From: Quadrisphaera sp. RL12-1S
Lineage (GTDB): Bacteria; Actinomycetota; Actinomycetes; Actinomycetales; Quadrisphaeraceae
NCBI RefSeq assembly: GCF_014270065.1
Contig: NZ_JACNME010000015.1
Coordinates: 32,408 to 96,407, forward strand
Direction: 5' to 3'
DNA: 64,000 nt
Position 1 is the stretch's first letter. The number at the start of each line of letters is the position of its first letter. The notes under the pieces are model-generated. The model made no database searches, was not told the origin of the DNA, and saw only the letters and a list, made by a program, of their open reading frames with translations. Below are positions 18,441 through 27,454 of this stretch, in pieces. The position numbers and the translations under genes were made by a program.

Positions 18441-19445
18441 TCAGCCGGGACCCTGAGCGCCGTCGGCGGCCGGGAGGACCAGCCGCACGGCGGTGCCGCG
18501 CCCCACCCGGCTCTCCACGGTGGCCGACCCCCCGTGCCGCTCCGCCACGGCCCTCACCAGCGCCAGCCCGAGGCCGCTGCCGGGGACGGCGCGGGTGCGG
18601 GGGCTGCGGTAGAGCTCCTCCCAGACCTGCTCCAGCTCCTCGGCGGCGATGCCGGGTCCGGTGTCGGCCACCTCGAGCACCACGTCCCGCCCGGAGTGGC
18701 GCGCCCGGACCTCGACGGCGCCGTCGGCGGGGGTGTACTTCACGGCGTTGTCGAGCAGGTTGACCACCGCCAGCTCGAGCACGTCGTGGTCTCCGAGCAC
18801 AGGGGGCAGCGGCCACGGCGCCCGGGGCAGGTCGAGGTGCACCGACGGGCCCCGCGGGGACTCGACCACGGACACGGCGTCCTGCAGGAGCGCCGAGAGG
18901 TCGACCGGGGAGCGCTCGAGGGCTCCGGAGCGCACGTCCGCGATCTTGCGCAGGTCCCCGGTGAGGCGGCTCAGCCGCACCGCCTGCTCCTCGATGCTCG
19001 CCAGCGCCGCCGCTGCACCGCGGTCGTCGTCGTCACCTCCCCGGCCGGCGGAGACCCGGGTGCTGGAGAGGTTGGCGACGGCGGCGCGCATGGCGGTCAG
19101 CGGGTTCTTCAGCTCGTGGTCGAGGCGTGAGAGCAGCAGGCGCCGCTCCTCGGCGGCGGCGGCCACCAGCTCCGCCGCCCGCCGCCGCGCCCTGGCCTCC
19201 CGGCGGGCCAGCAGCCCCAGCACCACCAGCCCCACCGCGCTCGGCACGGCGCCCGCGGCGAGGAACCAGTCGTGCGGCTGAGCGCTCAGCGCAACGCGCA
19301 CGCGCTCGTCGGGCAGCTGCCCCGTCACGGCCGCCGCCGCGAGCGCGGCGCCCACCAGCAGCGGGAGGAGGACGACGACGACGGCGAGCACCCACCGCCG
19401 CCTGCTGCGGCGCCGGGCGGCCGCGCCGTCAGGCGGGCTCGACAC
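18441..19445 (-). CDS. Sensor histidine kinase
   Basis: A 334-residue membrane kinase. Two helices (about 18-40 and 62-85) enclose a short extracytoplasmic loop. Then come the H-box SRLDHELKNPLTAMRAAV (phospho-acceptor His about 113), N-box NLLDNAVKYTP, DTGPGIA and GSGLGLALVRAVAERHGG. No HAMP or PAS domain is evident. The start overlaps the response-regulator gene by 17 bp, so the two form a pair. The signal is unknown; the cell-wall gene and lipoprotein downstream hint at envelope sensing, which is inference. Confidence 0.93.
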   Translation of the reverse strand: MSSPPDGAAARRRSRRRWVLAVVVVLLPLLVGAALAAAAVTGQLPDERVRVALSAQPHDWFLAAGAVPSAVGLVVLGLLARREARARRRAAELVAAAAEERRLLLSRLDHELKNPLTAMRAAVANLSSTRVSAGRGGDDDDRGAAAALASIEEQAVRLSRLTGDLRKIADVRSGALERSPVDLSALLQDAVSVVESPRGPSVHLDLPRAPWPLPPVLGDHDVLELAVVNLLDNAVKYTPADGAVEVRARHSGRDVVLEVADTGPGIAAEELEQVWEELYRSPRTRAVPGSGLGLALVRAVAERHGGSATVESRVGRGTAVRLVLPAADGAQGPG

Positions 19446-20136
19446 GTCCGGCGAAGCGGTAGCCGGACCCGGGGGCGGTGACGATCATCGCGGGGTCGGA
19501 GGAGTCGTCCTCCAGGACGCGGCGCAGCTCGGCCACGCGCGTGTCCACGGAGCGGGTGCTGGTGGCGTACGACCAGCCCCACACGGCCTCGAGCAGCCGT
19601 TCGCGGGTGAGCACCTCGTCAGGGTGGGTCATGAGGTACGCCAGCAGCGTGGTGGCGCGCGGGGTGAGCACCACCTCCCTGCCGTCGCGGGTGACGCGCT
19701 GGGAGGCGCGGTCCAGCACCACGGGCCCGCTGCGCAGCCGCTGGGCGCTGGCCAGGCCGGCCTGGGCGGCGTCACCGCCGCGGCGCAGCACCGCGCGGAT
19801 CCTGGCGATGAGCTCGTAGGGGTCGAACGGCTTGTTGAGGTAGTCGTCAGCGCCCTCCTCCAGCGCCATGGCGCGCTCGGAGGACTCCCCCACCTGCGTC
19901 AGCAGGATGATCGGCGTGGTGCGCCCCTCGGCGCGGGCGGTGCGCAGCACCTCCCGGCCGTCGGTGCCGGGGAGCATGACGTCGAGCACGACGAGGTCGT
20001 ACGCGCCCGCCCGCAGCCTCGACAGGGCGGCGTCACCGTCGGCGGCCACGTCCACGGTGAACCCGGAGCGGCGCAGCAGCGGGGCGAGGTTGTCGGTGAT
20101 GGCGGTCTCGTCGTCCACGAGCAGCAGCGCGACCAC
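19429..20136 (-). CDS. OmpR-family response regulator
   Basis: A 235-residue two-domain regulator: receiver domain with acidic DDE near residue 8, phospho-acceptor Asp in LVVLDVMLPGTDG (about 52) and KPF lysine (about 102), then a C-terminal winged helix (LTPRATTLLAYLMTHPDEVL, VDTRVAELRRVLEDD). It binds DNA after phosphorylation by the overlapping downstream kinase. Confidence 0.93.
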   Translation of the reverse strand: MVALLLVDDETAITDNLAPLLRRSGFTVDVAADGDAALSRLRAGAYDLVVLDVMLPGTDGREVLRTARAEGRTTPIILLTQVGESSERAMALEEGADDYLNKPFDPYELIARIRAVLRRGGDAAQAGLASAQRLRSGPVVLDRASQRVTRDGREVVLTPRATTLLAYLMTHPDEVLTRERLLEAVWGWSYATSTRSVDTRVAELRRVLEDDSSDPAMIVTAPGSGYRFAGRVEPA

Positions 20137-20164
20137 CGCGCGGACCAGCCCTCGTCAGCCGGCG

Positions 20165-20494
20165 TCAGATGACGCGGGGCTCGCTGCCGTCCTCGGAGAC
20201 GACCGGGCGGCCGGCGTCCTGCCAGGCGCCCATGCCGCCGTCGACCACCACCGCGTCGTAGCCGTTCTCCTGCAGCCAGGTGGCGGCGCGCGCGGCGCGC
20301 CCGCCGGCGCGGCAGAGCACCTGCAGCTCCGCGTCCCCCGGGAGCTCGCCCACGCGGGAGGGCAGGTCGCCGAGCGGCACGTGGATCGCGCCGGGGGCGT
20401 GGCCGGCGTCCCACTCGTCCTGCTCGCGGACGTCCAGCAGCACGGCGCCGTCGGGCACCTGGTCGGCGGTCACCACGGGGGCGGGCTCGGTCAT
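20165..20494 (-). CDS. Single-domain rhodanese-like sulfurtransferase
   Basis: A 109-residue rhodanese fold. LLDVREQDEWDAGHAPGAIH (about 19-38) and the active-site loop CRAGGRA (about 60-66, catalytic Cys) are intact, followed by GGMGAWQDAG. It carries sulfur as persulfide from a donor such as thiosulfate. The ATG has GAGGAG upstream and overlaps the stop of the CNNM-type gene by 4 bp. Confidence 0.9.
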   Translation of the reverse strand: MTEPAPVVTADQVPDGAVLLDVREQDEWDAGHAPGAIHVPLGDLPSRVGELPGDAELQVLCRAGGRAARAATWLQENGYDAVVVDGGMGAWQDAGRPVVSEDGSEPRVI

Positions 20495-21882
20495 GCGGGG
20501 CTCCTCGTCGGCTCGGGCTGGTCGTCCTCGGCGCCGCTGGCGCGACGGGCGCCGCGCTCGGCGGCGTCGCCGTCCTCGGCGGCGTCGCCACCATCCTGCG
20601 CCAGCGGCTCCACGCGGATGCGGGAGGGTCGGCGCCCGTCCAGCTCGACCACCGTGAACCGGTGGCCGAGGTCCCGGACCTCGTCCCCCAGGCCCGGCAG
20701 CACGCCGAGGGAGGTCATGACGAACCCGGCCAGGGTCTCGTAGGGCCCCTCGGGCAGCTCCACGCCCGTGGCCTCCTCGACCTCGTCGCGGTGCAGCAGG
20801 CCGTCCAGCTCCACGGGGCCGGTCGCGGCGCCCGTCCAGCGGGGCTCACCGGCGTGCGGGTCGTACTCGTCCTCGATCTCCCCGACCAGCTCCTCCACGA
20901 GGTCCTCGAGGGTGACGATGCCGTCGGTGCCGCCGTACTCGTCCACGACCACGGCCAGGTGGCGCCCGCTGCGCCGCATCTCCGAGAGCGACGGCAGCAG
21001 CGTCTTGCTGCCCGGCAGCAGCGCCACGGGCCTCACGAGGTCGGCCACGGTGCCCCGCTGACCGCGGTGGGCGGCGGTGAGCAGGTCGCGCACGTGCACG
21101 AAGCCGAGGACGTCGTCGGAGGACTCGCCGGTGACGGGGTAGCGGGAGTGCGGCTGGTCCTCGACCACGGAGACCGCCTCCTCCAGGTCGAGGTCGGCGG
21201 GGAGGAAGTCCACCTCCGTGCGCGGCACCATCACCTCGGACAGGCGGCGGTCGGCGGCGTCGAAGACGTCCGCGACGATGCGGCGCTCGGTCTCGTCGAG
21301 CTGCTCGTGGGTGGAGACCATGTCCCGCAGCTCCTCCTCGGTGACCTCCTCGCGCGTGGCGTTGGGGTCCAGGCCGATGAGGCGTCCCACGGCGTCGGTG
21401 GAGCGGCCCAGCAGCCACACCACGGGCCGGGTGACCGTGGCGATCCGGTCGAGCACCGGGGCCACCACCAGCGACACGCCCTCGGCCCGCTGCAGCGCCA
21501 GGCGCTTGGGCACCAGCTCGCCGAGGACCAGCGACACGTAGGTGACCAGCGCGGTCACCGCGATGAGCGCCACCACGTCCGCCACGCCCTGGCCCATCCC
21601 GAGCGACACCAGCCAGGGGGCCACGACGACGGCGATCTGGCTGCCGCCGAAGGCCGAGGCCAGGAAGCCGGACAGCGTCACGCCGATCTGCACCGCGGAC
21701 AGGAACCGGTTGGTGTCGCCGGTGAGGCGCTCCACCGCGGTGCCCCGGCCCCCGCGGCCCGCCATCGCCCGGACCTGGCTCTCGCGCAGCGAGACCACCG
21801 CCAGCTCCGAGCAGGAGAAGAACCCGCCGATGAGCACCAGGACGACGACGACGGTCACGTTCAGGAGCAAGCCCGGTTCCAC
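20491..21882 (-). CDS. CNNM/CorC-type hemolysin-family membrane protein (DUF21-CBS-TlyC)
   Basis: A 463-residue integral membrane protein. Starting at GTG 21882: DUF21 transmembrane domain (about 1-190, first helix GLLLNVTVVVVLVLIGGFFS), two CBS domains (about 215-335, including MVPRTEVDFLPAD) and a C-terminal CorC_HlyC domain (about 350-430). The family is linked to magnesium/cobalt efflux and ion homeostasis. The frame is open upstream to 22089, but that part lacks family features. Overlaps the rhodanese gene by 4 bp. The 262-bp gap upstream (21883-22144) shows nothing I can support. Confidence 0.88.
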   Translation of the reverse strand: MEPGLLLNVTVVVVLVLIGGFFSCSELAVVSLRESQVRAMAGRGGRGTAVERLTGDTNRFLSAVQIGVTLSGFLASAFGGSQIAVVVAPWLVSLGMGQGVADVVALIAVTALVTYVSLVLGELVPKRLALQRAEGVSLVVAPVLDRIATVTRPVVWLLGRSTDAVGRLIGLDPNATREEVTEEELRDMVSTHEQLDETERRIVADVFDAADRRLSEVMVPRTEVDFLPADLDLEEAVSVVEDQPHSRYPVTGESSDDVLGFVHVRDLLTAAHRGQRGTVADLVRPVALLPGSKTLLPSLSEMRRSGRHLAVVVDEYGGTDGIVTLEDLVEELVGEIEDEYDPHAGEPRWTGAATGPVELDGLLHRDEVEEATGVELPEGPYETLAGFVMTSLGVLPGLGDEVRDLGHRFTVVELDGRRPSRIRVEPLAQDGGDAAEDGDAAERGARRASGAEDDQPEPTRSPA

Positions 21883-22144
21883 GCCGTCCAGTCTGGGGCA
21901 GACAGGGGGTGCGGACCCGTCGGCTGTCATCCGCCCGGAGGCCCACCCCGTCCGTGGTCGACGACCGCGCCCGTGCGCGCGCGGGCGAGCTCGGCCCGGC
22001 CTCCGCCCGTCAGCGGCAGCTGTCTCACGTCGTCGATCGTCGACGAGTCCACGGTGGTCGGGAGCTGCCCGGTGGTGACCGACGACCACCCCCCGGTCGC
22101 CGCCTCGTCGTGGACCGCTGCGCGGTCACGCCGAGGCGCGCCCG

Positions 22145-22555
22145 TCAGCCCGGCTGGCGCCAGGAAGGACGACCCGTCTCCGCTTCGAAGGCGGGGCGGA
22201 CCGACACGGTGTCGTAGACGATGTGCAGGCGGTCGATCAGACCGTCGGAGGTCAGTCGGGCCACGTCGACGACGTCGAAGGGCGCCGGGCGTCCCGAGGG
22301 CAGCCGCCAGTCGAAGTGGAAGAAGAAGCTCACCAGCCGGGCGCCGGCGACGTCCTCTCCGCTCATCGTCCCCATCAGCTGCAGGTGGGAGGCGGAGGTG
22401 TCGGAGAAGAGCACGGGGTAGAAGTCCCTGGGGTGGAGGGGGCCGTACAGGGGCGAGTGCACGACGGCGTCGTCGCTGAACAGCGACACCGCGAGGTCCG
22501 CGTCTGCCGTCCTCAGGGCGTGCAGGTAGGTCGCTACCAGGGAGTCGCCATCCAT
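22145..22555 (-). CDS. NTF2-like/SnoaL-fold protein
   Basis: A 136-residue alpha/beta cone-fold protein. It begins MDGDSLVATYLHALRTAD, and LFSDDAVVHSPLYG is the usual NTF2-like second segment; strands rich in Phe and His follow. Such folds bind small hydrophobic ligands or act as isomerases/hydrolases; no ligand can be named. The frame stays open upstream to 22855, but the family match begins at ATG 22555. It stands alone between the CNNM-type and glycosylase genes; the 166 bp upstream hold nothing recognisable. Confidence 0.75.
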   Translation of the reverse strand: MDGDSLVATYLHALRTADADLAVSLFSDDAVVHSPLYGPLHPRDFYPVLFSDTSASHLQLMGTMSGEDVAGARLVSFFFHFDWRLPSGRPAPFDVVDVARLTSDGLIDRLHIVYDTVSVRPAFEAETGRPSWRQPG

Positions 22556-22721
22556 GCGGACATCGAAGCGCAGCGGGACACGGGCGTGAGCGGTAGGGGT
22601 GCAGCGCTGCTGCCGTCGAGGACCGGGGGCGGCGAGCGGAGATCGACACGAGGTCCGCTGGTCGCCGCTGCCGTTCCGAGTGCTGGCTGATGCTCCACGG
22701 AGAGACCCCGTCCCGGGGTGG

Positions 22722-23627
22722 TCAGCGCAGGAACTTGGAGGTGCGCCGGTCGGCGAGCGGCTTCCCTCCGGTCTGGCAGGTGGCGCAGTACTGCAGCGAC
22801 CGGTCCGCGAACGACACCTCGCGCACCACGTCACCGCAGACGGGGCAGGTCTCACCCGTGCGGCCGTGCACCCGCATCCCGGCGCGCTTGGCGTCCTTGA
22901 GCTGGGACGCCGGCTTGCCGGACGCCGCGGCGACCGCCGACGCGAGCACGTCCTTGAGGGAGGCGAACAGGCGCGACACCTCGTCGTCGTCGAGCTTTCC
23001 GGAGATCGCGAACGGGGAGATCCGCGCGGCGTGGAGCACCTCGTCGGAGTAGGCGTTGCCCACCCCCGCCAGCACGGACTGCTCGCGCAGCAGGCCCTTC
23101 ACCTGCTGGCGCGACCCCGCGAGCAGGGTCTGCAGCGCCGCGAGGTCGAAGGAGCCGTCCAGCGGGTCCGGCCCGAGCGAGGCGATCGCCGGCACCTGCT
23201 GCGGGTCGCGGACCACGTGGACCGCCAGCCGCTTCTGGGTCCCCTGCTCCGTGAGGTCGAAGCCGGGGCGCCCGCCGTCGGCCTCGCTGTCGATGGCGAA
23301 CAGCACGCGCAGCGCCAGCGGGCTCTTGCCGGGCCGCACCGGGGTGGTCGGCAGCTGCTCGGACCAGCGCAGCCACCCCGCGCGCGACAGGTGGACCACG
23401 AGGTGCAGCCCGTCGAGGTCGACGTCCAGCCACTTGCCGTGCCGGGCCACCCCGGTCACCGGCAGCCCCGCGAGCGCGGACGGTGGCGGGTCGAACGTCT
23501 TCAGCACGTTGATCGCGCCGACGCCCACCTCGGCGACGACAGCGGCGCCGCCCTCGGCGGCGGGGCGATCCACCAAGCGCTGGCGCAGGAAGCCGGCCAG
23601 CGCCTCGACCTCGGGCAGCTCGGGCAC
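22722..23627 (-). CDS. Fpg/Nei-family DNA glycosylase
   Basis: A 301-residue base-excision enzyme. After GTG 23627 the sequence PELPEVE supplies the catalytic N-terminal Pro and Glu once the initiator Met is removed. LLREQSVLAGVGNAYSDEVL is the helix-two-turn-helix, and the C-terminal zinc finger has Cys pairs CPVC and CATC about 18 residues apart. It removes oxidised bases and cuts the DNA strand. The frame continues to 23681, but that start would bury the catalytic Pro. Whether it is Fpg or Nei in specificity is unclear. Confidence 0.9.
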   Translation of the reverse strand: MPELPEVEALAGFLRQRLVDRPAAEGGAAVVAEVGVGAINVLKTFDPPPSALAGLPVTGVARHGKWLDVDLDGLHLVVHLSRAGWLRWSEQLPTTPVRPGKSPLALRVLFAIDSEADGGRPGFDLTEQGTQKRLAVHVVRDPQQVPAIASLGPDPLDGSFDLAALQTLLAGSRQQVKGLLREQSVLAGVGNAYSDEVLHAARISPFAISGKLDDDEVSRLFASLKDVLASAVAAASGKPASQLKDAKRAGMRVHGRTGETCPVCGDVVREVSFADRSLQYCATCQTGGKPLADRRTSKFLR

Positions 23628-23729
23628 GTCCGCCAGCGTGCCAGGGGCTGGCCACCCGGGCACCGCTGCGCGGGCGACCACGCCCCAACGGCGCAGCGCC
23701 CGCGGCAGTCCGGGGCCACCCGGCGGAGC

Positions 23730-24563
23730 TCAGGCGGTCGCCCGCCCTCGCCGGAGCCCGGGGAGCCCGGGGAGCCAGCGGTGCCCGGGGAGGCTGGCGG
23801 CGCGGGCGGCGGCGTACAGCAGGGCGCTGGTGGCGGTGACGAAGAAGCCAGCCGGCCAGTCGGTCCAGTACGACAGCGCGATCGCGGTCCAGACCGTCAC
23901 CAGGGCCAGGGTGACCGAGACGGCGACCGTGGCGAGGGGACGAGCCGTGACGAACCGCGCCGCCGCAGGCGGACCGACGAGAAGCGCGAACATCAGCAGC
24001 GCTCCCACCACGGGCAGCGCGGTGGTGGTGGCAGCGGCGACGAGCAGGGCGAACGCCACGGTGACGGCTCCCGGCCGGACCCCGCGGGAGGGGGCGACGG
24101 CGGGGAGCACCGAGGCCAGCAGCAGCGGCCGGAAGAGGGTCGCGCAGACCGCGATGCAGAGGACGGCGATCACGGTCATCGGCAGGACCTCGGCGTCGCT
24201 GACGCCCAGCACCTGCCCGAACAGGAGCGCGAAGACCTCTGAGGAGTACTCCGTGCTGCGGCTGAGGAACAGCGCGCCGAGGGCCAGCATCGACGCCAGC
24301 ACGAGAGCGGTGATGACGTCGGACCGCGCTCGCCGCCCGAGCAGGGAGATCGTCAGAGACCCGACCAGCGCGAAGGAGGCCAGGCCCAGGAGGGGGTTGA
24401 TGCCCACGAGGGTCGCCCCCGCCGCGCCGGCGAAGGCGCCGTGCGGGACGGCGTGCGCGAGGAAGGACTCCCCCCTCAGCACCACGAAGCAGCCGACGAC
24501 GCCGGCGGTGACCGCGACGACGGTCCCCGCGGTCCAGGCGTTGAGCATGAAGGGCTCGAACAC
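23730..24563 (-). CDS. Metal ABC transporter permease (ZnuB type), second
   Basis: A 277-residue permease of the ABC-3 family with about 8 hydrophobic helices, opening with FEPFMLNAWTAGTVVAV and ending in a short Arg-rich tail. It carries zinc or manganese across the membrane. Its ATG abuts the stop of the other permease gene with no gap, so the two probably form a heterodimer. The operon order on the minus strand is binding protein, ATPase, permease, permease. Confidence 0.88.
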   Translation of the reverse strand: MFEPFMLNAWTAGTVVAVTAGVVGCFVVLRGESFLAHAVPHGAFAGAAGATLVGINPLLGLASFALVGSLTISLLGRRARSDVITALVLASMLALGALFLSRSTEYSSEVFALLFGQVLGVSDAEVLPMTVIAVLCIAVCATLFRPLLLASVLPAVAPSRGVRPGAVTVAFALLVAAATTTALPVVGALLMFALLVGPPAAARFVTARPLATVAVSVTLALVTVWTAIALSYWTDWPAGFFVTATSALLYAAARAASLPGHRWLPGLPGLRRGRATA

Positions 24564-25484
24564 TCAGCCCACCTCCTCGAGCGGCCCCGCGAGGACCGCT
24601 CCCCCGCTGGGCGCTCCCGAGCCCCCCAGGCCCCGCCGGCGCCGGAGCGCGGCGGCGCCGCGCGAGGCCAGGTACACCAGCAGGACCAGGACGACGATGG
24701 AGAAGCTGACGGGCCAGTTCCCGCCGCCGCCGCTCCAGTAGTAGCTCTCGAACGCGACGAAGCAGCCCGCCACGGTGACGGCCACCGAGATCGCCGCGGA
24801 GACCACGACGGCGAGGCCGGCCCGCTTGGTCATGAGCAGGGCCGAGGCAGCGGGTCCGACCAGCAGCGCCGTGGCGAGGATCGCTCCCACGGTGAGCGCG
24901 GCCAGCTCCACGGCCAGCGCCAGCACCACCAGGAACAGCAGGCCCGTCAGGCGCGGGGAGGCTCCTCGTGCGGCGGCGAGGTCGGGGTGCAGGGAGTCGG
25001 TGAGGAGGCGCCGGTGCAGCAGCACCACCAGCGCCAGCGAGACAGCGCTCAGCCCGAGCACCACGGGCACGACCCGCGGGTCGATGACGAAGAGGGAGCC
25101 GAAGAGCACCGAGACGGCCGCGTCGCTGGTGCCGCTGCGGGAGGTGTCCCAGTAGAGGAACAGCGAGGTCAGACCGAGCCCGAAGGCGAAGACGACTCCG
25201 GTGGCGATGTCACGTCCTCGCAGCCGCGTGATCCCGATGCCGTCCATGGCGAGGGCGGCGAGGACCCCCGCGGCCACGAACCCCCACAGCTGGTCCAGGC
25301 CCACCAGGAGGGCGCCCGACCCGCCGACCGCCCCGAGCTCGGCGAGGGCGTGACCGGCGAAGGACTGCCCCCGGATGACGGTGAAGACCCCGACGACGCC
25401 GGTGACGACGGCGACGAGGACGCCGACGGCGAGCGCCGAGCGCACGGTCGGGCTGAGCCAGAAGGCGTCGAGCGCGGCGGTCAT
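24564..25484 (-). CDS. Metal ABC transporter permease (ZnuB type), first
   Basis: A 306-residue ABC-3 permease with about 8-9 helices, beginning MTAALDAFWLSPTVRSALAV, with GHALAELGAVGGSGALLVG as the family signature (about 55-75). The tail after about 270 is Arg/Gly-rich and cytoplasmic. It overlaps the ATPase gene by 4 bp and pairs with the permease immediately downstream. Confidence 0.88.
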   Translation of the reverse strand: MTAALDAFWLSPTVRSALAVGVLVAVVTGVVGVFTVIRGQSFAGHALAELGAVGGSGALLVGLDQLWGFVAAGVLAALAMDGIGITRLRGRDIATGVVFAFGLGLTSLFLYWDTSRSGTSDAAVSVLFGSLFVIDPRVVPVVLGLSAVSLALVVLLHRRLLTDSLHPDLAAARGASPRLTGLLFLVVLALAVELAALTVGAILATALLVGPAASALLMTKRAGLAVVVSAAISVAVTVAGCFVAFESYYWSGGGGNWPVSFSIVVLVLLVYLASRGAAALRRRRGLGGSGAPSGGAVLAGPLEEVG

Positions 25485-26311
25485 GCGCGCGGCTCCCCAC
25501 CGGCGAGCGCGGGCGCGGACTCGGGCACCGGGGCCTCCTGGTCGGCGAGGACGACGAGGCGGCCCCCGGCCCGGAGCACCTGGATGGGACGGCCGTAGAG
25601 GCGGGTGAGCACCTCCGGACGCACGACCTCCTCCGGCGTTCCCGTCACGGCGCGGCCACCGGCCAGGTACACCACGCGGTCGAGCACGGGCAGGAGCGTG
25701 GTGATCTCGTGCGCGGTGAGGACCACCGCGACGCCGCGCTCGCGGCGGATCCTCGCGAGGAGCGCGATGACGTCCGCCGCGTTCGCGGGGTCGAGGTTGG
25801 CGAGCGGCTCGTCGAGCAGCAGCACCGCGGGCTCCGCCACCAGTGCGTGCGCGATGAGCACGCGCTGCTGCTGCCCGCCGGAGAGCTCACCGACGCGGCG
25901 GTCGGCCAGGTGGAGCGCGCCGACGGCGTCGAGGGCGTCCTCCACGCGCCGGCGGTCGGCCGAGCGGCGCAGTGGGATCCCCAGGCGGCCGCCGTCGATC
26001 CCGAGCTGGACGACGTCGCGGACCCTCAGGGGGGTGTCTGCGTCGAGCGCCACCTTCTGCGGGAGGTAGCCGAGGCCCGCGGGGCCGCGTCGGCCGTCGC
26101 CGCGCACGACCGCCCCCGTCGTCGGCCGCTGGAGCCCGAGCAGGACGCGCAGCAGCGTCGTCTTCCCGGCGCCGTTGGCGCCGATGAGCCCGACCAGCTG
26201 ACCCGAGTCGATGCTGACGTCGACGCCGTCGAGCACGCGGTGGCCGCCGAGGTCCACCCGGACGTCCTGGGCGAGGAGGACGGGCGTGGAGGCCCGCTGC
26301 TGCGCGTCCAC
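25481..26311 (-). CDS. Metal ABC transporter ATP-binding protein (ZnuC type)
   Basis: A 276-residue ATPase. Walker A is GANGAGKTT (about 40-48), the Q-loop is in GYLPQKVALD, the signature is LSGGQQQRVLIAHAL (about 146), Walker B is VLLLDEPLANLDPAN, and the switch His is in LTAHEI. It powers uptake with the two permeases. It starts 4 bp after the binding-protein stop and overlaps the permease gene by 4 bp. Confidence 0.92.
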   Translation of the reverse strand: MDAQQRASTPVLLAQDVRVDLGGHRVLDGVDVSIDSGQLVGLIGANGAGKTTLLRVLLGLQRPTTGAVVRGDGRRGPAGLGYLPQKVALDADTPLRVRDVVQLGIDGGRLGIPLRRSADRRRVEDALDAVGALHLADRRVGELSGGQQQRVLIAHALVAEPAVLLLDEPLANLDPANAADVIALLARIRRERGVAVVLTAHEITTLLPVLDRVVYLAGGRAVTGTPEEVVRPEVLTRLYGRPIQVLRAGGRLVVLADQEAPVPESAPALAGGEPRA

Positions 26312-26315
26312 CGGC

Positions 26316-27296
26316 TCAGAGGTGCTCGGTCGAGGTGCCGCTGCTGATGGCGCTGTCCAGCGCCTTCACCTCGGCGAGCATCCACCGCTGGTAGTCGTAG
26401 CCCGACGGCATCGTCTCGTAGACGCCCACCACGGGGATCCCGTTGGCCTTGGCCAGGGAGAGGTACCGGGCGGTGGTGGAGTCGGTGACCTGCTGGTTGT
26501 AGAGGAAGACCTTGACCTGGCGACCGGTGAACAGCGCGTCCTGCGCGGCGGAGTCCTGCGGCGACGGGTCGGTGTCGTTCATGATCGCCGCCTGCAGGGA
26601 GAAGGGGGTCTTGATGTCCACCCCGGCGGCCTGGAGCGCGTAGTCGGCGACGGGTTCCGTCACGGCCACGGGGACGCCCGGGTGCTGCGCCTTGAGCGCG
26701 GCGAGCGCGTCGTCCCAGGGCTGGAGCGAGGCCGTGAAGCTCTGGAGGTTCTTCTCGAAGTAGGCCTTGTGCTCGGGCTGCAGCGCGCTGAGCGCGGCGG
26801 CGATCTTGGCTCCGACGGCGGGCATCGTCTTCGGGTCGTACCAGAGGTGCGGGTTCGGGGCGCTGTCGGGCAGCCCCAGCACGTCCTGGGCGACGATGAC
26901 GGTGCGGCCCGTGCCGGGGGAGGCCTGCTCCAGCTTGGTCATGAAGTCGTCGTAGCCGACGCCGTTCTGGACGATGAGCTGGGCCTTGCTGATCTCCTCC
27001 GCGACGCTCGGGCTCGCCTCGAAGGTGTGGGGGTCGGTGTTGGGGTCGCTCATGATCGCCTGCGCCTCGACGTACTGCCCGCCGATCTGCGCGGCCACGT
27101 CGGAGTACTCGTTCTCCGCACCCACGACGCGGATCTTCGCCGAGCTCGACGTGTCGGTGGCCGTGCTCGACGTGCTCGACGGGGAGGCCGTCGAGGTCGG
27201 CGGCTGCGCCGCGTTCGACGCTGAGCACCCGGCCAACGACGCGACGACCACCAGCGCCACTCCCGCCAGGACCACCGCTCCCTGCCTGCGCACCAT
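26316..27296 (-). CDS. Zinc-type ABC transporter substrate-binding lipoprotein
   Basis: A 326-residue exported protein of the ZnuA/TroA cluster. ATG 27296 has GGGAAGG upstream. The signal sequence ends in lipobox SLAGC (about 20-24), then a Ser/Thr linker. Metal-site segments DPHTFE (about 90) and NPHLWYDP (about 150) each supply a His; the third position has EPVADYALQAAG, a Glu in place of the common His, as in some actinobacterial members. It captures Zn (or Mn) for the permeases. A Zur-like operator sits 43 bp upstream. Confidence 0.88.
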   Translation of the reverse strand: MVRRQGAVVLAGVALVVVASLAGCSASNAAQPPTSTASPSSTSSTATDTSSSAKIRVVGAENEYSDVAAQIGGQYVEAQAIMSDPNTDPHTFEASPSVAEEISKAQLIVQNGVGYDDFMTKLEQASPGTGRTVIVAQDVLGLPDSAPNPHLWYDPKTMPAVGAKIAAALSALQPEHKAYFEKNLQSFTASLQPWDDALAALKAQHPGVPVAVTEPVADYALQAAGVDIKTPFSLQAAIMNDTDPSPQDSAAQDALFTGRQVKVFLYNQQVTDSTTARYLSLAKANGIPVVGVYETMPSGYDYQRWMLAEVKALDSAISSGTSTEHL

Positions 27297-27337
27297 GCAC
27301 CGCACCTTCCCGGGGACATGCCCCACTCCACTGATGA

Positions 27338-27352
27338 TGAGAACGGTTCTCC
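27338..27352 (-). promoter_or_regulatory. Zur-like operator before the zinc importer operon
   Basis: The 13-nt palindrome GAGAACGGTTCTC (27339-27351), preceded by T, matches the TGAnAACGnTTnTCA form of actinobacterial Zur boxes at 14 of 15 positions. Its place upstream of a zinc-type binding protein supports zinc-dependent repression. Confidence 0.6.
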
Positions 27353-27374
27353 CACTCATCGTTGAGAGCATCCT

Positions 27375-27383
27375 GTGATCATG
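27375..27383. repeat. Solitary half of a GTGATCATG element
   Basis: GTGATCATG followed by GTGGGCGG resembles the left arm of the hairpin at 2391-2441. I find no complementary CATGATCAC nearby, so this may be a decayed or half copy in the ZnuA-MFS gap, or chance. Confidence 0.3.
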
Positions 27384-27454
27384 GTGGGCGGCACCTCGGA
27401 GCCGCGGTGGGCTCGAGCACGCGCCCCCCGGTCGGAGCGGGCAGCATCGTCACC

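Noticed and set aside
21883..22144. Small gene between the CNNM-type and NTF2-like genes
   Set aside because: Open frames exist on both strands, but they are Arg/Pro-rich without a ribosome site or family pattern.
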